A stretch of DNA of 64,000 nucleotides from Aeromonas schubertii (lineage in GTDB: Bacteria > Pseudomonadota > Gammaproteobacteria > Enterobacterales > Aeromonadaceae), in the NCBI RefSeq assembly GCF_000820105.1, contig NZ_CDDB01000001.1, positions 182,032 through 246,031 of the forward strand. Reading direction: 5' to 3'. A program made the translations under genes and the position numbers. The notes beneath the pieces were generated by a model. It ran no database searches, was not told the origin of the DNA, and saw only the letters and a list, made by a program, of their open reading frames with translations. Of this stretch, positions 8,575-17,213 are shown piece by piece; positions within the stretch are counted from its first letter, which is position 1, and each line of letters starts with the position of its first letter.

Positions 8575-8784
8575 ATGGCTGACATCACCTATATCGAAGC
8601 CGGTTACGAGCACAAGGGCGAGCAGTCCGTGGTCGCCCGCATCAAACACACCCTGCTGACCTGGCTCGAGCGCAGCCGCAGTCGCCGCCAGCTGGCCGAA
8701 ATGCCGGAATACCTGCTGCGTGACATCGGCCTGTGCGAGTCCGATCGTTATCAGGAGAGCACCAAGCCGTTCTGGCGTGGTTGA
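8575..8784 (+). CDS. DUF1127 domain small protein
   Basis: A 69-residue basic protein preceded by a strong ribosome-binding site (GAGGAGAATCATC before ATG). The C-terminal half shows the DUF1127 pattern: an Arg-rich segment (ERSRSRRQLAEMPEYLLRDI) ending in LRDIGLCESD. Members of this family in alphaproteobacteria bind RNA and influence phosphate and RNA metabolism. Whether that holds here is inference. The upstream 280 bases are AT-rich and contain the inverted repeat at 8477-8497. Confidence 0.85.
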   Translation: MADITYIEAGYEHKGEQSVVARIKHTLLTWLERSRSRRQLAEMPEYLLRDIGLCESDRYQESTKPFWRG

Positions 8785-8897
8785 TGGTCGGGGCACGGAT
8801 GCCTCGTCGTTTCATTACTGTTTGATATTCTTGAATAAGTTGTGATGCCTCTGCGCCTGGCCCTATAATCGGCCAAGTTGCGTACAGTGAGGTAAGC

Positions 8898-9908
8898 ATG
8901 ATCCCCGATCACGACTTTCTGGCCCTGAGCCGCGCCAATGAGTGGCAGCTCGAGCCCTTCTCCTTCTCCCTGCCCCATGGTGACCGCGTCGAAGTGTGGG
9001 ACACGGGAGTGCTCTGCCTCGAGCCAGCCTCCCCGGGCGCCAAGGCTCTGATCCTCTCCAGCGGCATCCACGGTAACGAGACGGCCCCCATCGAGATCTG
9101 CAACGATCTGCTGCGGCGCCTCCTCTCGGGTGAGCTGCGTGCTCGCCACCGAACCCTCTTTCTCTTTGGTAATCCGGCGGCGATGAACCTCGGGGTGCGT
9201 GAGGTGGAAGAGAACATGAACCGCCTCTTCTCGGGCGCCCACAGCCGGGGACCGGGTCTGTGCAACCGTGAGCGGATGCGCGCCAAACGCCTCGAGCAAT
9301 ATGTGGCCCGCTTCTACGAAGGGGCAGGGGAGGTGCGTTGCCACTACGATCTGCACACCGCCATCCGGGGCTCCCGTCACGAAAAGTTTGCCGTCTACCC
9401 CTTCCTCGGGGAGGGCCGCGAGTACAGCCAGGAGCAGGTGCGTTTCCTCGGTGCCTGCGGTGTGCGTACCTTTCTTCTCTCCGAGAGTCCCACTACCACC
9501 TTCAGCTACTTCAGCACGCGGGAATTTGGGGCCCATGGATTCACCGTCGAGCTGGGCAAGGTGCGCCCCTTCGGGGAGAACGACATGACCCGCTTTATCG
9601 AGGCCAAGTTGGCCCTCGAGGCGCTGGTGACCCGTGACCAGGTTCCCCTCGAACCCTGGCGTGCCGACGATTTTCTCTTCTTTCGTATCAGCCGGGTCAT
9701 TAACAAACGCAGCGAGGCGTTTCGTTTTCTGTTTGCCGACGATGTGGAGAACTTTACCGAGTTCCCCCGCGGTTTTCTGCTGGCCGAGGATGGCGAGTTG
9801 CGCCACCAGGTCGAGGCCGAGCGTGAGGCGGTGGTCTTCCCCAACGCCAAGGTAGCGGTGGGCCAGCGTACCGTATTGATGGTGGTGCCGACCCGGCTGT
9901 GGCCATAA
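8898..9908 (+). CDS. astE: Succinylglutamate desuccinylase AstE
   Basis: The 336-residue zinc hydrolase performs the last step of the arginine succinyltransferase (AST) pathway, splitting N-succinylglutamate into succinate and glutamate. Zinc ligands are visible as His58 and Glu61 in GIHGNETAP and His153 in DLHTA; Glu218 in FTVELGK is the expected catalytic acid. Length and motifs match the family. The other ast genes are not adjacent, so astE stands alone here. A terminator follows immediately. Confidence 0.95.
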   Translation: MIPDHDFLALSRANEWQLEPFSFSLPHGDRVEVWDTGVLCLEPASPGAKALILSSGIHGNETAPIEICNDLLRRLLSGELRARHRTLFLFGNPAAMNLGVREVEENMNRLFSGAHSRGPGLCNRERMRAKRLEQYVARFYEGAGEVRCHYDLHTAIRGSRHEKFAVYPFLGEGREYSQEQVRFLGACGVRTFLLSESPTTTFSYFSTREFGAHGFTVELGKVRPFGENDMTRFIEAKLALEALVTRDQVPLEPWRADDFLFFRISRVINKRSEAFRFLFADDVENFTEFPRGFLLAEDGELRHQVEAEREAVVFPNAKVAVGQRTVLMVVPTRLWP

Positions 9909-9921
9909 GCCTTCCCTTGTC

Positions 9922-9945
9922 GAGCGCCTGAGGGCGCTCTTTTTA
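9922..9945 (+). terminator. Rho-independent terminator after astE
   Basis: GAGCGCC-TGA-GGGCGCTC is followed by TTTTTAT. Confidence 0.85.
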
Positions 9946-10041
9946 TGGGCGTGTCCCGGGCTTAAGTCGCACCATTTGCGGTATTGACGTGCCAAGATTG
10001 ATAAAAATTCATTAACTTCACTTTTTTTAAGAACTTTCTAC

Positions 10042-10051
10042 TGGTCTTACC
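10042..10051. promoter_or_regulatory. GntR/FadR-type operator candidate upstream of the dehydrogenase operon
   Basis: TGGTcttACC, within the longer ACTGGTCTTACCTGG, matches the TGGTNNNACC core shared by PdhR and FadR sites. It lies about 90 bases before the E1alpha start, where an operator would be useful. Ten bases of match is weak evidence on its own. Confidence 0.35.
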
Positions 10052-10142
10052 TGGTCGAATCCCTTTGCTTTGTTGTTAACAAGGTATTTACATTCAAGGG
10101 GTCATCAGAATCGGTGACGATTTGAACGGCAAGGAGCCAGTT

Positions 10143-11231
10143 ATGACCCATGTCGAGATACCCCTCCTGCGTTACCTCGATGAGGAGGGGCGCCCGGTGG
10201 CCGATCTGCCCACCTGGCTGGACAAGGCGTTGGCGCACACCTTCTACCGCAACATGGTGGCGGTGCGCAGCTATGACAAGAAAGCGATCGCTCTGCAGCG
10301 AACCGGCAAACTCGGTACCTTCCCCTCCCACCTGGGGGCGGAAGCGGTCGGGATTGGGGTCGGTCTCGCCATGGGGGAGCAGGATGTCTATGTTCCCTAC
10401 TACCGTGACATGCCCACCCTCTATGTGCGCGGGGTGGGGATGGAGAAGAACCTGCAGTACTGGGGGGGGGATGAGCGTGGCAGCTATTTCACCAAGCGCG
10501 ACGGTACGCCCTCCGAAGACCTGCCCATCTGTGTTCCCATCGCGACCCAGATCACCCACGCCTGTGGGGTGGCCTCTGCCTTCAAGTTAAGGGGAGAACC
10601 CAGGGTCGCCGTGGTCACCATAGGGGATGGGGGGACCTCCAAGGGGGACTTCCTCGAAGGGCTCAATTGTGCCGGTGTCTGGCACCTGCCCATGGTCATC
10701 ATCATCAACAACAACCAGTGGGCTATCTCGGTGCCACGCAAGCTGCAATCGGCCGCGCCCACTCTTGCCCAGAAGGGGATCGGGGCCGGTGTGCACAGCC
10801 TGCAGGTGGACGGCAACGACGTGGTGGCCGTCTATGATGCGGTCAAACGGGCACTGGAGCGGGCCCGTACCGGCAAGGGACCGACCCTGATCGAGGCCAT
10901 CAGCTATCGCCTCGGGGATCACACCACCGCCGACGACGCCACCCGCTATCGGGATGCCCAGGATGTTGAGGCCGCCTGGAACAAGGAGCCGGTCAAGCGG
11001 CTGCGCCAGTTCATGGCCGAGCGGGGCTGGTGGAACGAAGAGGCGGAGCAGGCCCTGCTGGCCGAGGCCGGTGCCGAAGTAGAGCAGGCTGTCGCCCGCT
11101 ACGAGGCGCTGCAGGCCCAGCCGCCCGAGGCCATGCTCGACTACCACTACGCCGAGCTGCCGGCCGAGCTGCTGCCACAGCGTGAGCGCATTATTGCCAA
11201 GGCCATGCGGATGGAGGCGGGTCATGAGTGA
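10143..11231 (+). CDS. pdhA: 2-oxoacid (probably pyruvate) dehydrogenase E1 component, alpha subunit
   Basis: The 362-residue thiamine-diphosphate subunit of a heterotetrameric E1. The start is the ATG 6 bases after AAGGAG; a TTG 21 bases upstream is less likely. The thiamine-diphosphate motif runs from GDGGTSKGDFLEGLN to IINNNQWAIS (about residues 167-202). The LGDHTTADD segment is the regulatory loop typical of E1alpha. It forms an operon with overlapping downstream E1beta and E2 genes. The substrate may be pyruvate or a branched-chain 2-oxoacid; sequence alone does not settle it. No E3 (lipoamide dehydrogenase) gene is in the cluster, so E3 would come from elsewhere on the chromosome. Confidence 0.88.
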   Translation: MTHVEIPLLRYLDEEGRPVADLPTWLDKALAHTFYRNMVAVRSYDKKAIALQRTGKLGTFPSHLGAEAVGIGVGLAMGEQDVYVPYYRDMPTLYVRGVGMEKNLQYWGGDERGSYFTKRDGTPSEDLPICVPIATQITHACGVASAFKLRGEPRVAVVTIGDGGTSKGDFLEGLNCAGVWHLPMVIIINNNQWAISVPRKLQSAAPTLAQKGIGAGVHSLQVDGNDVVAVYDAVKRALERARTGKGPTLIEAISYRLGDHTTADDATRYRDAQDVEAAWNKEPVKRLRQFMAERGWWNEEAEQALLAEAGAEVEQAVARYEALQAQPPEAMLDYHYAELPAELLPQRERIIAKAMRMEAGHE

Positions 11232-12207
11232 GGTGAGTCTTCTCGAGGCCATCAACATGGCCCTGCATCACGAGATGGAGCATGACCCGGATGTGGTGGT
11301 GCTGGGTGAGGATGTGGGGGTCAATGGCGGGGTCTTTCGCGCTACCGTCGGTCTTCGCGACAAGTTCGGCTTCAAACGGGTTATCGACACCCCGCTGGCC
11401 GAGGGGTTGATCGCCGGGGTGGCGGTCGGCATGGCCACCCAGGGGCTCAAGCCCGTGGCCGAGTTTCAGTTCCAGGGCTTCATCTTTCCGGGCATGGAGC
11501 AGATCATCTGCCAGGCGGCGCGCATGCGCAACCGCACCCGCGGACGCCTGAGCTGCCCCATCGTCTATCGCTCTCCCTACGGGGCCGGCATCCATTCGCC
11601 GGAGCACCACAGCGAGAGCATCGAGGCCCTGTTTGCCCACATCCCCGGGCTGCGGGTGGTGATCCCGTCGAGCCCAAGACGGGCCTATGGCCTGCTCCTG
11701 TCTGCTATTCGCTGCCCGGATCCCGTGCTCTTCTTCGAGCCCGACCGCATCTATCGTTCGGTCAAGTCACGGGTGGAGGATGACGGAGCCGGTTTGCCGC
11801 TGGATGTCTGTTATACCTTGCGCCCGGGGCGTGACATCACGGTCGTGGGATGGGGGGCCTGCCTGCAGGAGATCCAGCGTGCCGCCACCGTGCTGGCCGA
11901 GCAGGATATCCAGTGCGAGGTGATCGATCTGGCCACCATCAAGCCGCTGGACATGGCTACCATCCTCGCCTCGGTGCGCAAGACCGGGCGCCTGCTGGTG
12001 GTGCACGAGGCATGCGGCAGCTTCGGCGTGGGGGCCGAGATCGTCGCCCGGGTCTGTGAAGAGGCCGCGACCGTCCTCAAGGCCCCCCCCAAGCGCCTGA
12101 CCGGGGTGGATGCCGCCGTGCCCTACTATCGCAATGAAGCCTATTACCTCATCGACGAGCAGGACATCGTCGATGCGGCGCGCAATCTCATGGAGAGCTG
12201 GACATGA
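11224..12207 (+). CDS. pdhB: 2-oxoacid (probably pyruvate) dehydrogenase E1 component, beta subunit
   Basis: The 327-residue partner subunit of the E1 decarboxylase. It starts MSEVSLLEAINMALHHEME at an ATG that overlaps the end of the alpha gene by 8 bases. Typical beta features are GEDVGVNGGVFRATVGL near the N-terminus, DTPLAEGLIAGVAVG, the FQFQGFIFPGMEQI region, SPEHHSESIEAL, and a C-terminal transketolase domain with VVHEACGSFGVGAEI. It ends 4 bases inside the E2 gene, indicating translational coupling and a stoichiometric complex. Confidence 0.9.
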   Translation: MSEVSLLEAINMALHHEMEHDPDVVVLGEDVGVNGGVFRATVGLRDKFGFKRVIDTPLAEGLIAGVAVGMATQGLKPVAEFQFQGFIFPGMEQIICQAARMRNRTRGRLSCPIVYRSPYGAGIHSPEHHSESIEALFAHIPGLRVVIPSSPRRAYGLLLSAIRCPDPVLFFEPDRIYRSVKSRVEDDGAGLPLDVCYTLRPGRDITVVGWGACLQEIQRAATVLAEQDIQCEVIDLATIKPLDMATILASVRKTGRLLVVHEACGSFGVGAEIVARVCEEAATVLKAPPKRLTGVDAAVPYYRNEAYYLIDEQDIVDAARNLMESWT

Positions 12208-13304
12208 AATTCTTCAAGTTACCGGATCTGGGGGAAGGGCTGGCCGAAGCCGAGATCGTCGAGTGGAAAGTCAAGGCCGGGGAACGGGTCGAGGTGGATC
12301 AGGTGCTGCTCTCGGTCGAGACGGCCAAGGCGCTGGTAGATGTGCCCTCACCGGTGAGCGGCGTCATCGCCAACCTCTGTGCAAATGAGGGTGACATACT
12401 GCACATTGGTGCCCCTCTGGTCGAGTTTGAGGGGGGGGAAGACGATGGCACCGTGGTTGGCAAGGTGCACGGTAGTAGCCAGGTGCTGGAGGATCACTTC
12501 GTGGTCGGTGCCGTGGCTGCCGGTGGCAGCCTGACCCAGGCCATGCCGGCGGTGCGCCGGCTCGCCTTGCAGCTGGGGGTCGATGTGGAGCACCTCAAGG
12601 GCAGCGGCCCGGCAGGCCTGGTCACCGAGGCGGATGTACAGCAGGCGTTCGAGGCCCAGGGGGGAAGCCACAACGAGATCCTCAAGGGTGCGCGCCGGGC
12701 CATGGCCAAGGCGATGACCCTTTCCCATCAGAGTGTGGTTCCCGTCACCATCACCGATGAGGTGGACTTGCGCGCCTGGCGCAGCGACGAGGATGTCACA
12801 GTGCGTCTCATCAGGGGGATCGGGGTGGCATGCCGCGCCGAGCCGTCGATGAATGCCTGGTTCGACGGTGAGACCCTGACCCGCCGCCTGTTTGATGAGG
12901 TGAACGTCGCCATTGCCGTCGACTCCCGACACGGTCTCTATGTGCCCGTGATGGAGAACGTGGCCGATCGCGCCGGCGCGGATCTGCGCGGTGGGCTCGA
13001 TCGCATGATTGCGGACGTGAAGGCGCGCGCCGTGCCGCGAGAGATGTTGCAGGGAGCGACCATCACCCTCACCAACTTCGGTGCCATCGCCGGTCGCTAC
13101 GCCAGCCCCATCGTGACGCCACCCCAGGTGACCATAGTCGGTGCCGGCAAGTTGTTTGAGAAGGTGGTGTTCGTCAACGGTGAGGCGCGCCCGGTGCGAG
13201 CGTTACCCCTTTCGGTCACCTTCGATCACCGTGCTTGCACCGGTGGCGAAGCGGCCCGTTTCCTGCGTGCGCTGGTCAATGCGCTCGAGTCGGCAAACGG
13301 TTAA
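12204..13304 (+). CDS. pdhC: Dihydrolipoamide acyltransferase E2 component
   Basis: The 366-residue E2 has a single N-terminal lipoyl domain (lipoylated Lys42 in SVETAKALV), a short linker, an E3-binding domain near residues 107-150 (MPAVRRLALQLGVDVEHLKGSG), and a C-terminal catalytic domain. The acyltransferase motif near the C-terminus reads DHRACTGGEAARFL. The usual HxxxDG is therefore HxxxTG, with Thr where many E2 enzymes have Asp. I believe this variant occurs in some subfamilies, but I cannot verify that here. The ATG overlaps the E1beta stop by 4 bases. A stem-loop follows the gene. Confidence 0.88.
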   Translation: MKFFKLPDLGEGLAEAEIVEWKVKAGERVEVDQVLLSVETAKALVDVPSPVSGVIANLCANEGDILHIGAPLVEFEGGEDDGTVVGKVHGSSQVLEDHFVVGAVAAGGSLTQAMPAVRRLALQLGVDVEHLKGSGPAGLVTEADVQQAFEAQGGSHNEILKGARRAMAKAMTLSHQSVVPVTITDEVDLRAWRSDEDVTVRLIRGIGVACRAEPSMNAWFDGETLTRRLFDEVNVAIAVDSRHGLYVPVMENVADRAGADLRGGLDRMIADVKARAVPREMLQGATITLTNFGAIAGRYASPIVTPPQVTIVGAGKLFEKVVFVNGEARPVRALPLSVTFDHRACTGGEAARFLRALVNALESANG

Positions 13305-13307
13305 ATA

Positions 13308-13340
13308 CTGCCCCGCATTTAAGCGGGGCAGAATTCGTTT
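13308..13340 (+). terminator. Stem-loop terminator after the dehydrogenase operon
   Basis: CTGCCCCGC-atttaa-GCGGGGCAG is followed by AATTCGTTT, a short T tract. Confidence 0.7.
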
Positions 13341-13366
13341 GCTAATTGGCCAAGGCCACGTATAAT
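13338..13366 (+). promoter_or_regulatory. Promoter of the cold-shock gene with a long leader
   Basis: A perfect TATAAT (13361-13366) lies 17 bases after a weak TTTGCT (13338-13343). Transcription from here would give a leader of about 130 bases before the Csp start, typical of cold-shock genes whose leader RNA folds in a temperature-dependent way. Confidence 0.55.
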
Positions 13367-13506
13367 CAACCGAGCTTGAAAAAGGCGTCATTTATGTCAA
13401 TGAGTTCGATGTTCTGCATCTCTTCCTGTTGTTCATAAGTCACTCCCGTTTCGAAGCTTTGTCCGCCGAAAGGCACGAGTTATTTTTGAATACAGGTTTA
13501 AAAGAT

Positions 13507-13716
13507 ATGTCTAACATGATCACCGGTACCGTTAAGTTCTTCAACGAAACCAAGGGCTTCGGCTTCATCCAGCAAGAAAACGGCCCGGACGTGTTCGTAC
13601 ACTTCAGCGCCATCCAAGGCAACGGTTTCCGTACCCTGGCTGAAGGCCAGCGTGTACAGTTCTCCGTGACCCAAGGCCAGAAAGGCCCGCAGGCTGAGAA
13701 CGTAACTGCTCTGTAA
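13507..13716 (+). CDS. CspA-family cold-shock protein
   Basis: A 69-residue single cold-shock domain. The RNA-binding motifs are intact: RNP1 as KGFGFIQQ and RNP2 as VFVHFSAI. The start is the ATG of [13 protein letters not shown], which gives the normal CspA length. These proteins bind single-stranded RNA and DNA and melt RNA structure at low temperature or during growth transitions. Which paralogue (CspC/CspD/CspE-like) this is cannot be told from the window. Confidence 0.93.
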   Translation: MSNMITGTVKFFNETKGFGFIQQENGPDVFVHFSAIQGNGFRTLAEGQRVQFSVTQGQKGPQAENVTAL

Positions 13717-13730
13717 TTGCACAGAATTTA

Positions 13731-13759
13731 AAAAAGCCGCTGCCTGGCAGCGGCTTTTT
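13731..13759 (+). terminator. Terminator of the cold-shock gene
   Basis: A 13-base-pair inverted repeat (aaaaagccgctgc / gcagcggcttttt) around a 3-base loop, usable on both strands. Confidence 0.9.
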
Positions 13760-13786
13760 GTTTGTCCTCTTTCGGGGGGAAAGAGA

Positions 13787-13815
13787 GAGGGGGTCGCATT
13801 GCGACCCCCTCTTTT
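13787..13815 (-). terminator. Terminator downstream of the TIGR02647-type gene
   Basis: GAGGGGGTCGC-att-GCGACCCCCTC lies just past the stop of the minus-strand gene. It has T-rich flanks on both strands, so it may also back up the csp terminator. Confidence 0.7.
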
Positions 13816-13823
13816 ATTCGTTT

Positions 13824-14072
13824 TCAGGCCCCTTTCAAGGCGGCCAGCAGATGCTGAAGGTGTTCGAGTTGGGTGCGGCCGAAGGGGGTGAGATAGCCGC
13901 CATCGGGAGAGGCGATCAGGCCACGATCGTAGAGTCGGCGCGCCGCATCATGCAGTCCCTGGGGGCTCTCCTTGTGCAGTTTGACCCCTTGATCCAGATT
14001 GGCCGGGTCGTAGCAGGCGAGCACTTTGAGCTCATCGACCAGTTCGTGGGAGATGTGATTAATGCCAAGCAT
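13824..14072 (-). CDS. Conserved small protein, TIGR02647-like
   Basis: An 82-residue protein from the ATG at 14070-14072, which follows a strong AAGGAG at 7 bases. The sequence (LVDELKVLACYDPANLDQGV ... HDAARRLYDRGLIASPDGGYLTPFG) resembles the uncharacterised TIGR02647 family of gammaproteobacteria. The C-terminal half looks like a winged-helix fold (RLYDRGLI..DGGYLT), suggesting nucleic-acid binding; this is inference. It stands alone between two terminators and a divergent gene. Confidence 0.65.
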   Translation of the reverse strand: MLGINHISHELVDELKVLACYDPANLDQGVKLHKESPQGLHDAARRLYDRGLIASPDGGYLTPFGRTQLEHLQHLLAALKGA

Positions 14073-14251
14073 GGCGTTACTCCTTAAATGGGATCCTGTG
14101 GGCACCTTAGCACCCCGAGCGCGGGTGGAATGAGGGCTGCCTCAAACTATTGCAGATGTCCGGTGCGATCGCTGCTTTATTGACCCGTCGCGGGCCGGGT
14201 GTGCGGGCTTTCATGCTATGATGCCCCCCTCGACGAATTCCGGAGTTTTCC

Positions 14252-14809
14252 ATGCCTCGTATCGTGCTGGTTTCCCTCTTGCATCAGCTCTCCCCCCGTT
14301 TTCCCCACTACGCCAATTCGCGGCTGATCAAGCAGCTGGACATTCATGGCGGCCGCCTCTGGCTTCCCCCCCTCGGGAGCGCCGATGTGAGGGCGTTGCG
14401 CCAGGGGGCCGGTGCGCGCACGGTGAACGAACTACCGGATCTCAAGGGGGGGTGGAGCTCCGTTACCCCGGTGGCCAAGAGCCGGGACGAGGGAGTGGTG
14501 GCGCTCGCCCAGTACGATGAGGAGCTGCTCGGTAACCTCGACATCTATTGGCAGTCACCGGAGAAGATCAATCGCCCCATCACCGACAACCTGTTCGAGC
14601 TGCGTCGTGAGCTGGTGGATGAGGCCATGCCCATGCTGAAGAAGGGGTGGCAGCTGGGGCTCGAGGCCCGTCTCAAAGGGATTCTGAGCGCGGCTCGGGG
14701 CGGCGAGGATCAGTTGGTGTTTGCCGAGGTGGAGTGTGCTTACTGGTTGCGCAGCCGTCTCTGTGAAGAGGCTGGCATCGAGCTGGTATGGCCCGAGATC
14801 GCCGGCTGA
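14252..14809 (+). CDS. Conserved hypothetical protein
   Basis: I do not recognise this 185-residue protein. It has no signal peptide or membrane segment. It contains a charged helical middle region (NLFELRRELVDEAMPMLKKG) and a C-terminal ECAYWLRSRLCEEAGIELVWPE. The ATG at 14252 has only weak ribosome-binding context. It precedes a DUF2750-type gene by about 70 bases in the same direction, so the two may be cotranscribed. Confidence 0.6.
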   Translation: MPRIVLVSLLHQLSPRFPHYANSRLIKQLDIHGGRLWLPPLGSADVRALRQGAGARTVNELPDLKGGWSSVTPVAKSRDEGVVALAQYDEELLGNLDIYWQSPEKINRPITDNLFELRRELVDEAMPMLKKGWQLGLEARLKGILSAARGGEDQLVFAEVECAYWLRSRLCEEAGIELVWPEIAG

Positions 14810-14878
14810 TCTGGACAAGGGGACGGGGTCGTGTGACCATAGCGCCCCGATTTTCTCCCCCTTAAACGGATGGCCACC

Positions 14879-15274
14879 ATGAGCTACACCCTGACCGATA
14901 CCGAGCGCAATGCGGCGCTCAGCCTCAACGCCGACTATCGCTACGATCACTTCATCACCAAGCTGGTGGAGCACGGTGAGCTCTACGTGCTGACCGATGA
15001 GCACGGCGTCATGATGCTGACCACCGAGGATGAGGACTGCATTCCGGTGTGGCCGCACCCCGAATACGCCGAGGCGTGGGCCGACGGCGAATGGGCGGAT
15101 TGCAAGCCCCAGGCCATCACCCTCAAGGTGTGGATGGATCGCTGGATCGCCGGCATGGAAGAGGACGAGCTGTGCGTGGCCGTGTTCCCGACCGTCGATC
15201 AGGAAGGGATCGTGGTCGAGCCGGGCGAAGTGGCCGATGCCATCGAGAAGAAGCTGGCCAAGCGCACCAAGTAA
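14879..15274 (+). CDS. DUF2750 domain protein
   Basis: A 131-residue acidic cytosolic protein. The pattern YDHFITKLVEHGELYVLTDE, followed by IPVWPHPEYAEAWADGEW and a C-terminal LCVAVFPTVDQEGIVVEP, is that of the uncharacterised DUF2750 family. An alternative ATG three codons upstream (14870) is equally open; neither has a strong ribosome-binding site. No function is assigned. Confidence 0.75.
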   Translation: MSYTLTDTERNAALSLNADYRYDHFITKLVEHGELYVLTDEHGVMMLTTEDEDCIPVWPHPEYAEAWADGEWADCKPQAITLKVWMDRWIAGMEEDELCVAVFPTVDQEGIVVEPGEVADAIEKKLAKRTK

Positions 15275-15293
15275 GCGTCACCGCCCATCAAAT

Positions 15294-15316
15294 GCCCCGC
15301 ATCGCGGGGCTTTTTT
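15294..15316 (+). terminator. Terminator after the DUF2750 gene
   Basis: GCCCCGC-atc-GCGGGGC is followed by six T. It also lies at the end of the convergent minus-strand solute-binding gene. Confidence 0.9.
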
Positions 15317-15323
15317 GTGCTCG

Positions 15324-17149
15324 TCACTTGTCGAGGCGATAGGTCTCGTCGACCCGGGTGACTGGCTCGAAGGCTCTGCCCTCCTTGATGGCGGCACGGG
15401 TCTCCTCCTTGACTCTGGGGTCGATCCAGAACAGCCCCCCGTAACTATATCCTGAGCTGGCGCCGTCAAGGGGCCAGTAGAGAGTATCGGATTGGGGCGT
15501 ACCCGGGACCTTGGGCAGGCGTACCCAGCGCCAGGCTCCCTCTCGGGTGTAGGGTACCTGATAGGCGGGCACGAAGCTGGCAAGCTCATAGAGGCGTGCC
15601 TGGATCTGGCGGGAGAGCTCGGCCTTCCTGGCAAAGTCGAACTCCTTGTCGTAGCGCTCCACCAGGGCCGTCATGGTCTCGTCGTCGATATTCATGATGT
15701 TGTTGGTCTGGCTCTGGTGGGCATTCACCTTGTGGAAGAACTCCCAATAGGCCGGATAGCGGCTACCCGACCAGGCCATCCAGGCACTCTGGTGCTTCTT
15801 CTCGCGCATCGCCTTGAAGCCGGCGGAGGCATCCATCAGGTTGAGTTCGATGCCGAGCCCGGCCTTCTTGGCCTCTTCCCGCAGCAGGGTCAGGCGCTGG
15901 GTGTGCTCGCCGGTGGTGTAGGTGACGGTGAGAGTCAGCGGTGTGCCGGCGGCGTTGCGCAGTATGCCGTCTGGCCCCGGCTGGTCGAAGCCTGCCTTGG
16001 CAAACTCGGCGCGCGCCAGCTTGGGATCGAACGGGCGGGCCCTGAGGTCTGTGTTGGTGAAAAGGCCCTGGCCACTGCCGTAGCTGTTGAGGCGCTGGTA
16101 GTCGCCGCGCAGCAGCTGATTCAACATCTTGTCGACATTGAGGGCGTAGTGGATGCCGGTGCGTACATGGATATTGCCCAGCAGGGGATCGTCATTGTTG
16201 AGGTAGAGTCCCATGGGGGATTGGGGAGTCTGGTTATAGAGCCAGGTGCGCTCTATGTACCCCTTCCTGAACTCGGCAGTCTTGCTCTTGTCGTGCCACC
16301 AGGCCGGGATCACCATGGTGAAGGTATCGATATCCCCGCGCAGAAAGTGCTGCCAGGCGATGTTGATGTCGCGCAGCACCAACACCCGCACCTGATCGAC
16401 ATTGAAGCGGTGCTGGAAGTAGCGCTCATTCTGCCCCCACCAGTTTTTCACCTTGCTGAAGGTGATCGATTTTCCCTTCTTCACCTCGCTGATGCGATAG
16501 GCACCGCTCACCGGCAGCACGGTCCAGTTGGTCTTCTTCACCCAATCCGGGGTGAGGGTGATGGCATGGCTCGGCTCCGGCGAGAAGGGGAGTGAGTCGA
16601 GCAGATCTTCGCGGCTCTTCTCGGTGCCGCTGGTGATGGAGAGGGTGCGATCGTCAAACTTGGTCACGTCCACTATCTGGGTCGAGTAGTAGTTGTTGTA
16701 CCAGGGGTCACCAATCTCCTTGCCGCGCAGCATCTTCAGGGTAAACAGGAAGTCGTCGGCGGTGATGGGCTCGCCGTCGGACCAGGTCGCCTTGGGGTTG
16801 ATGCGAAAATACATGGTCTTGTGATCGCTGCCAAATGCCCACTGGCTGGCGATCATCGGTATCGGTTTGCCGCTGACGGGATGGCTCGCCAGCAGTGGCA
16901 GCCGACTGTCGCGCAGGAAGGCGGCGAAGCCGCCGTTGGCATCCGGTCCATAGTTACGAAAGGTCAGGGGAAAGCTGGTCATGAAGGTGGTGAAGACCCG
17001 CCCGGGATGGCGGCCGGATCGGCGAAGGTGGTGTCGTTGTCGTTAGTCTCCCAGACCAGATCGGGGGGGAGGGTGGCGCTCCAGCCGAGGCTGGCCCAGC
17101 AGAGGGCCAGAGCGGCAGTCAAACGGGGAAGAGAGAGAGGCATATCCAT
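15324..17149 (-). pseudogene. Extracellular solute-binding protein (family 5, YejA-like), frameshifted
   Basis: The gene is split by a one-base loss near 16995-17003, in a C/G-rich run. Upstream, the frame from the ATG at 17147-17149 gives a signal peptide (MDMPLSLPRLTAALALCW...) and LVWETNDNDTTFADPAAIPGG, then stops early. The frame starting at 16982 resumes with MTSFPLTFRNYGPDANGGF and runs 552 residues. Restoring one G gives a continuous IPGGVFTTFMTSF, the expected family start. The body resembles periplasmic oligopeptide-binding proteins such as YejA (GSDHKTMYFRINPKATWSDG, GAYRISEVKKGKSITFSKV). No ABC permease genes are adjacent. It could be a real lesion or a sequencing error. Confidence 0.8.
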
Positions 17150-17213
17150 TGCTCACTGGTGAAAACGAGTCCCCATGATGAGCAGTCGACGGGCCCCGGT
17201 CAATCAAGCTGAC

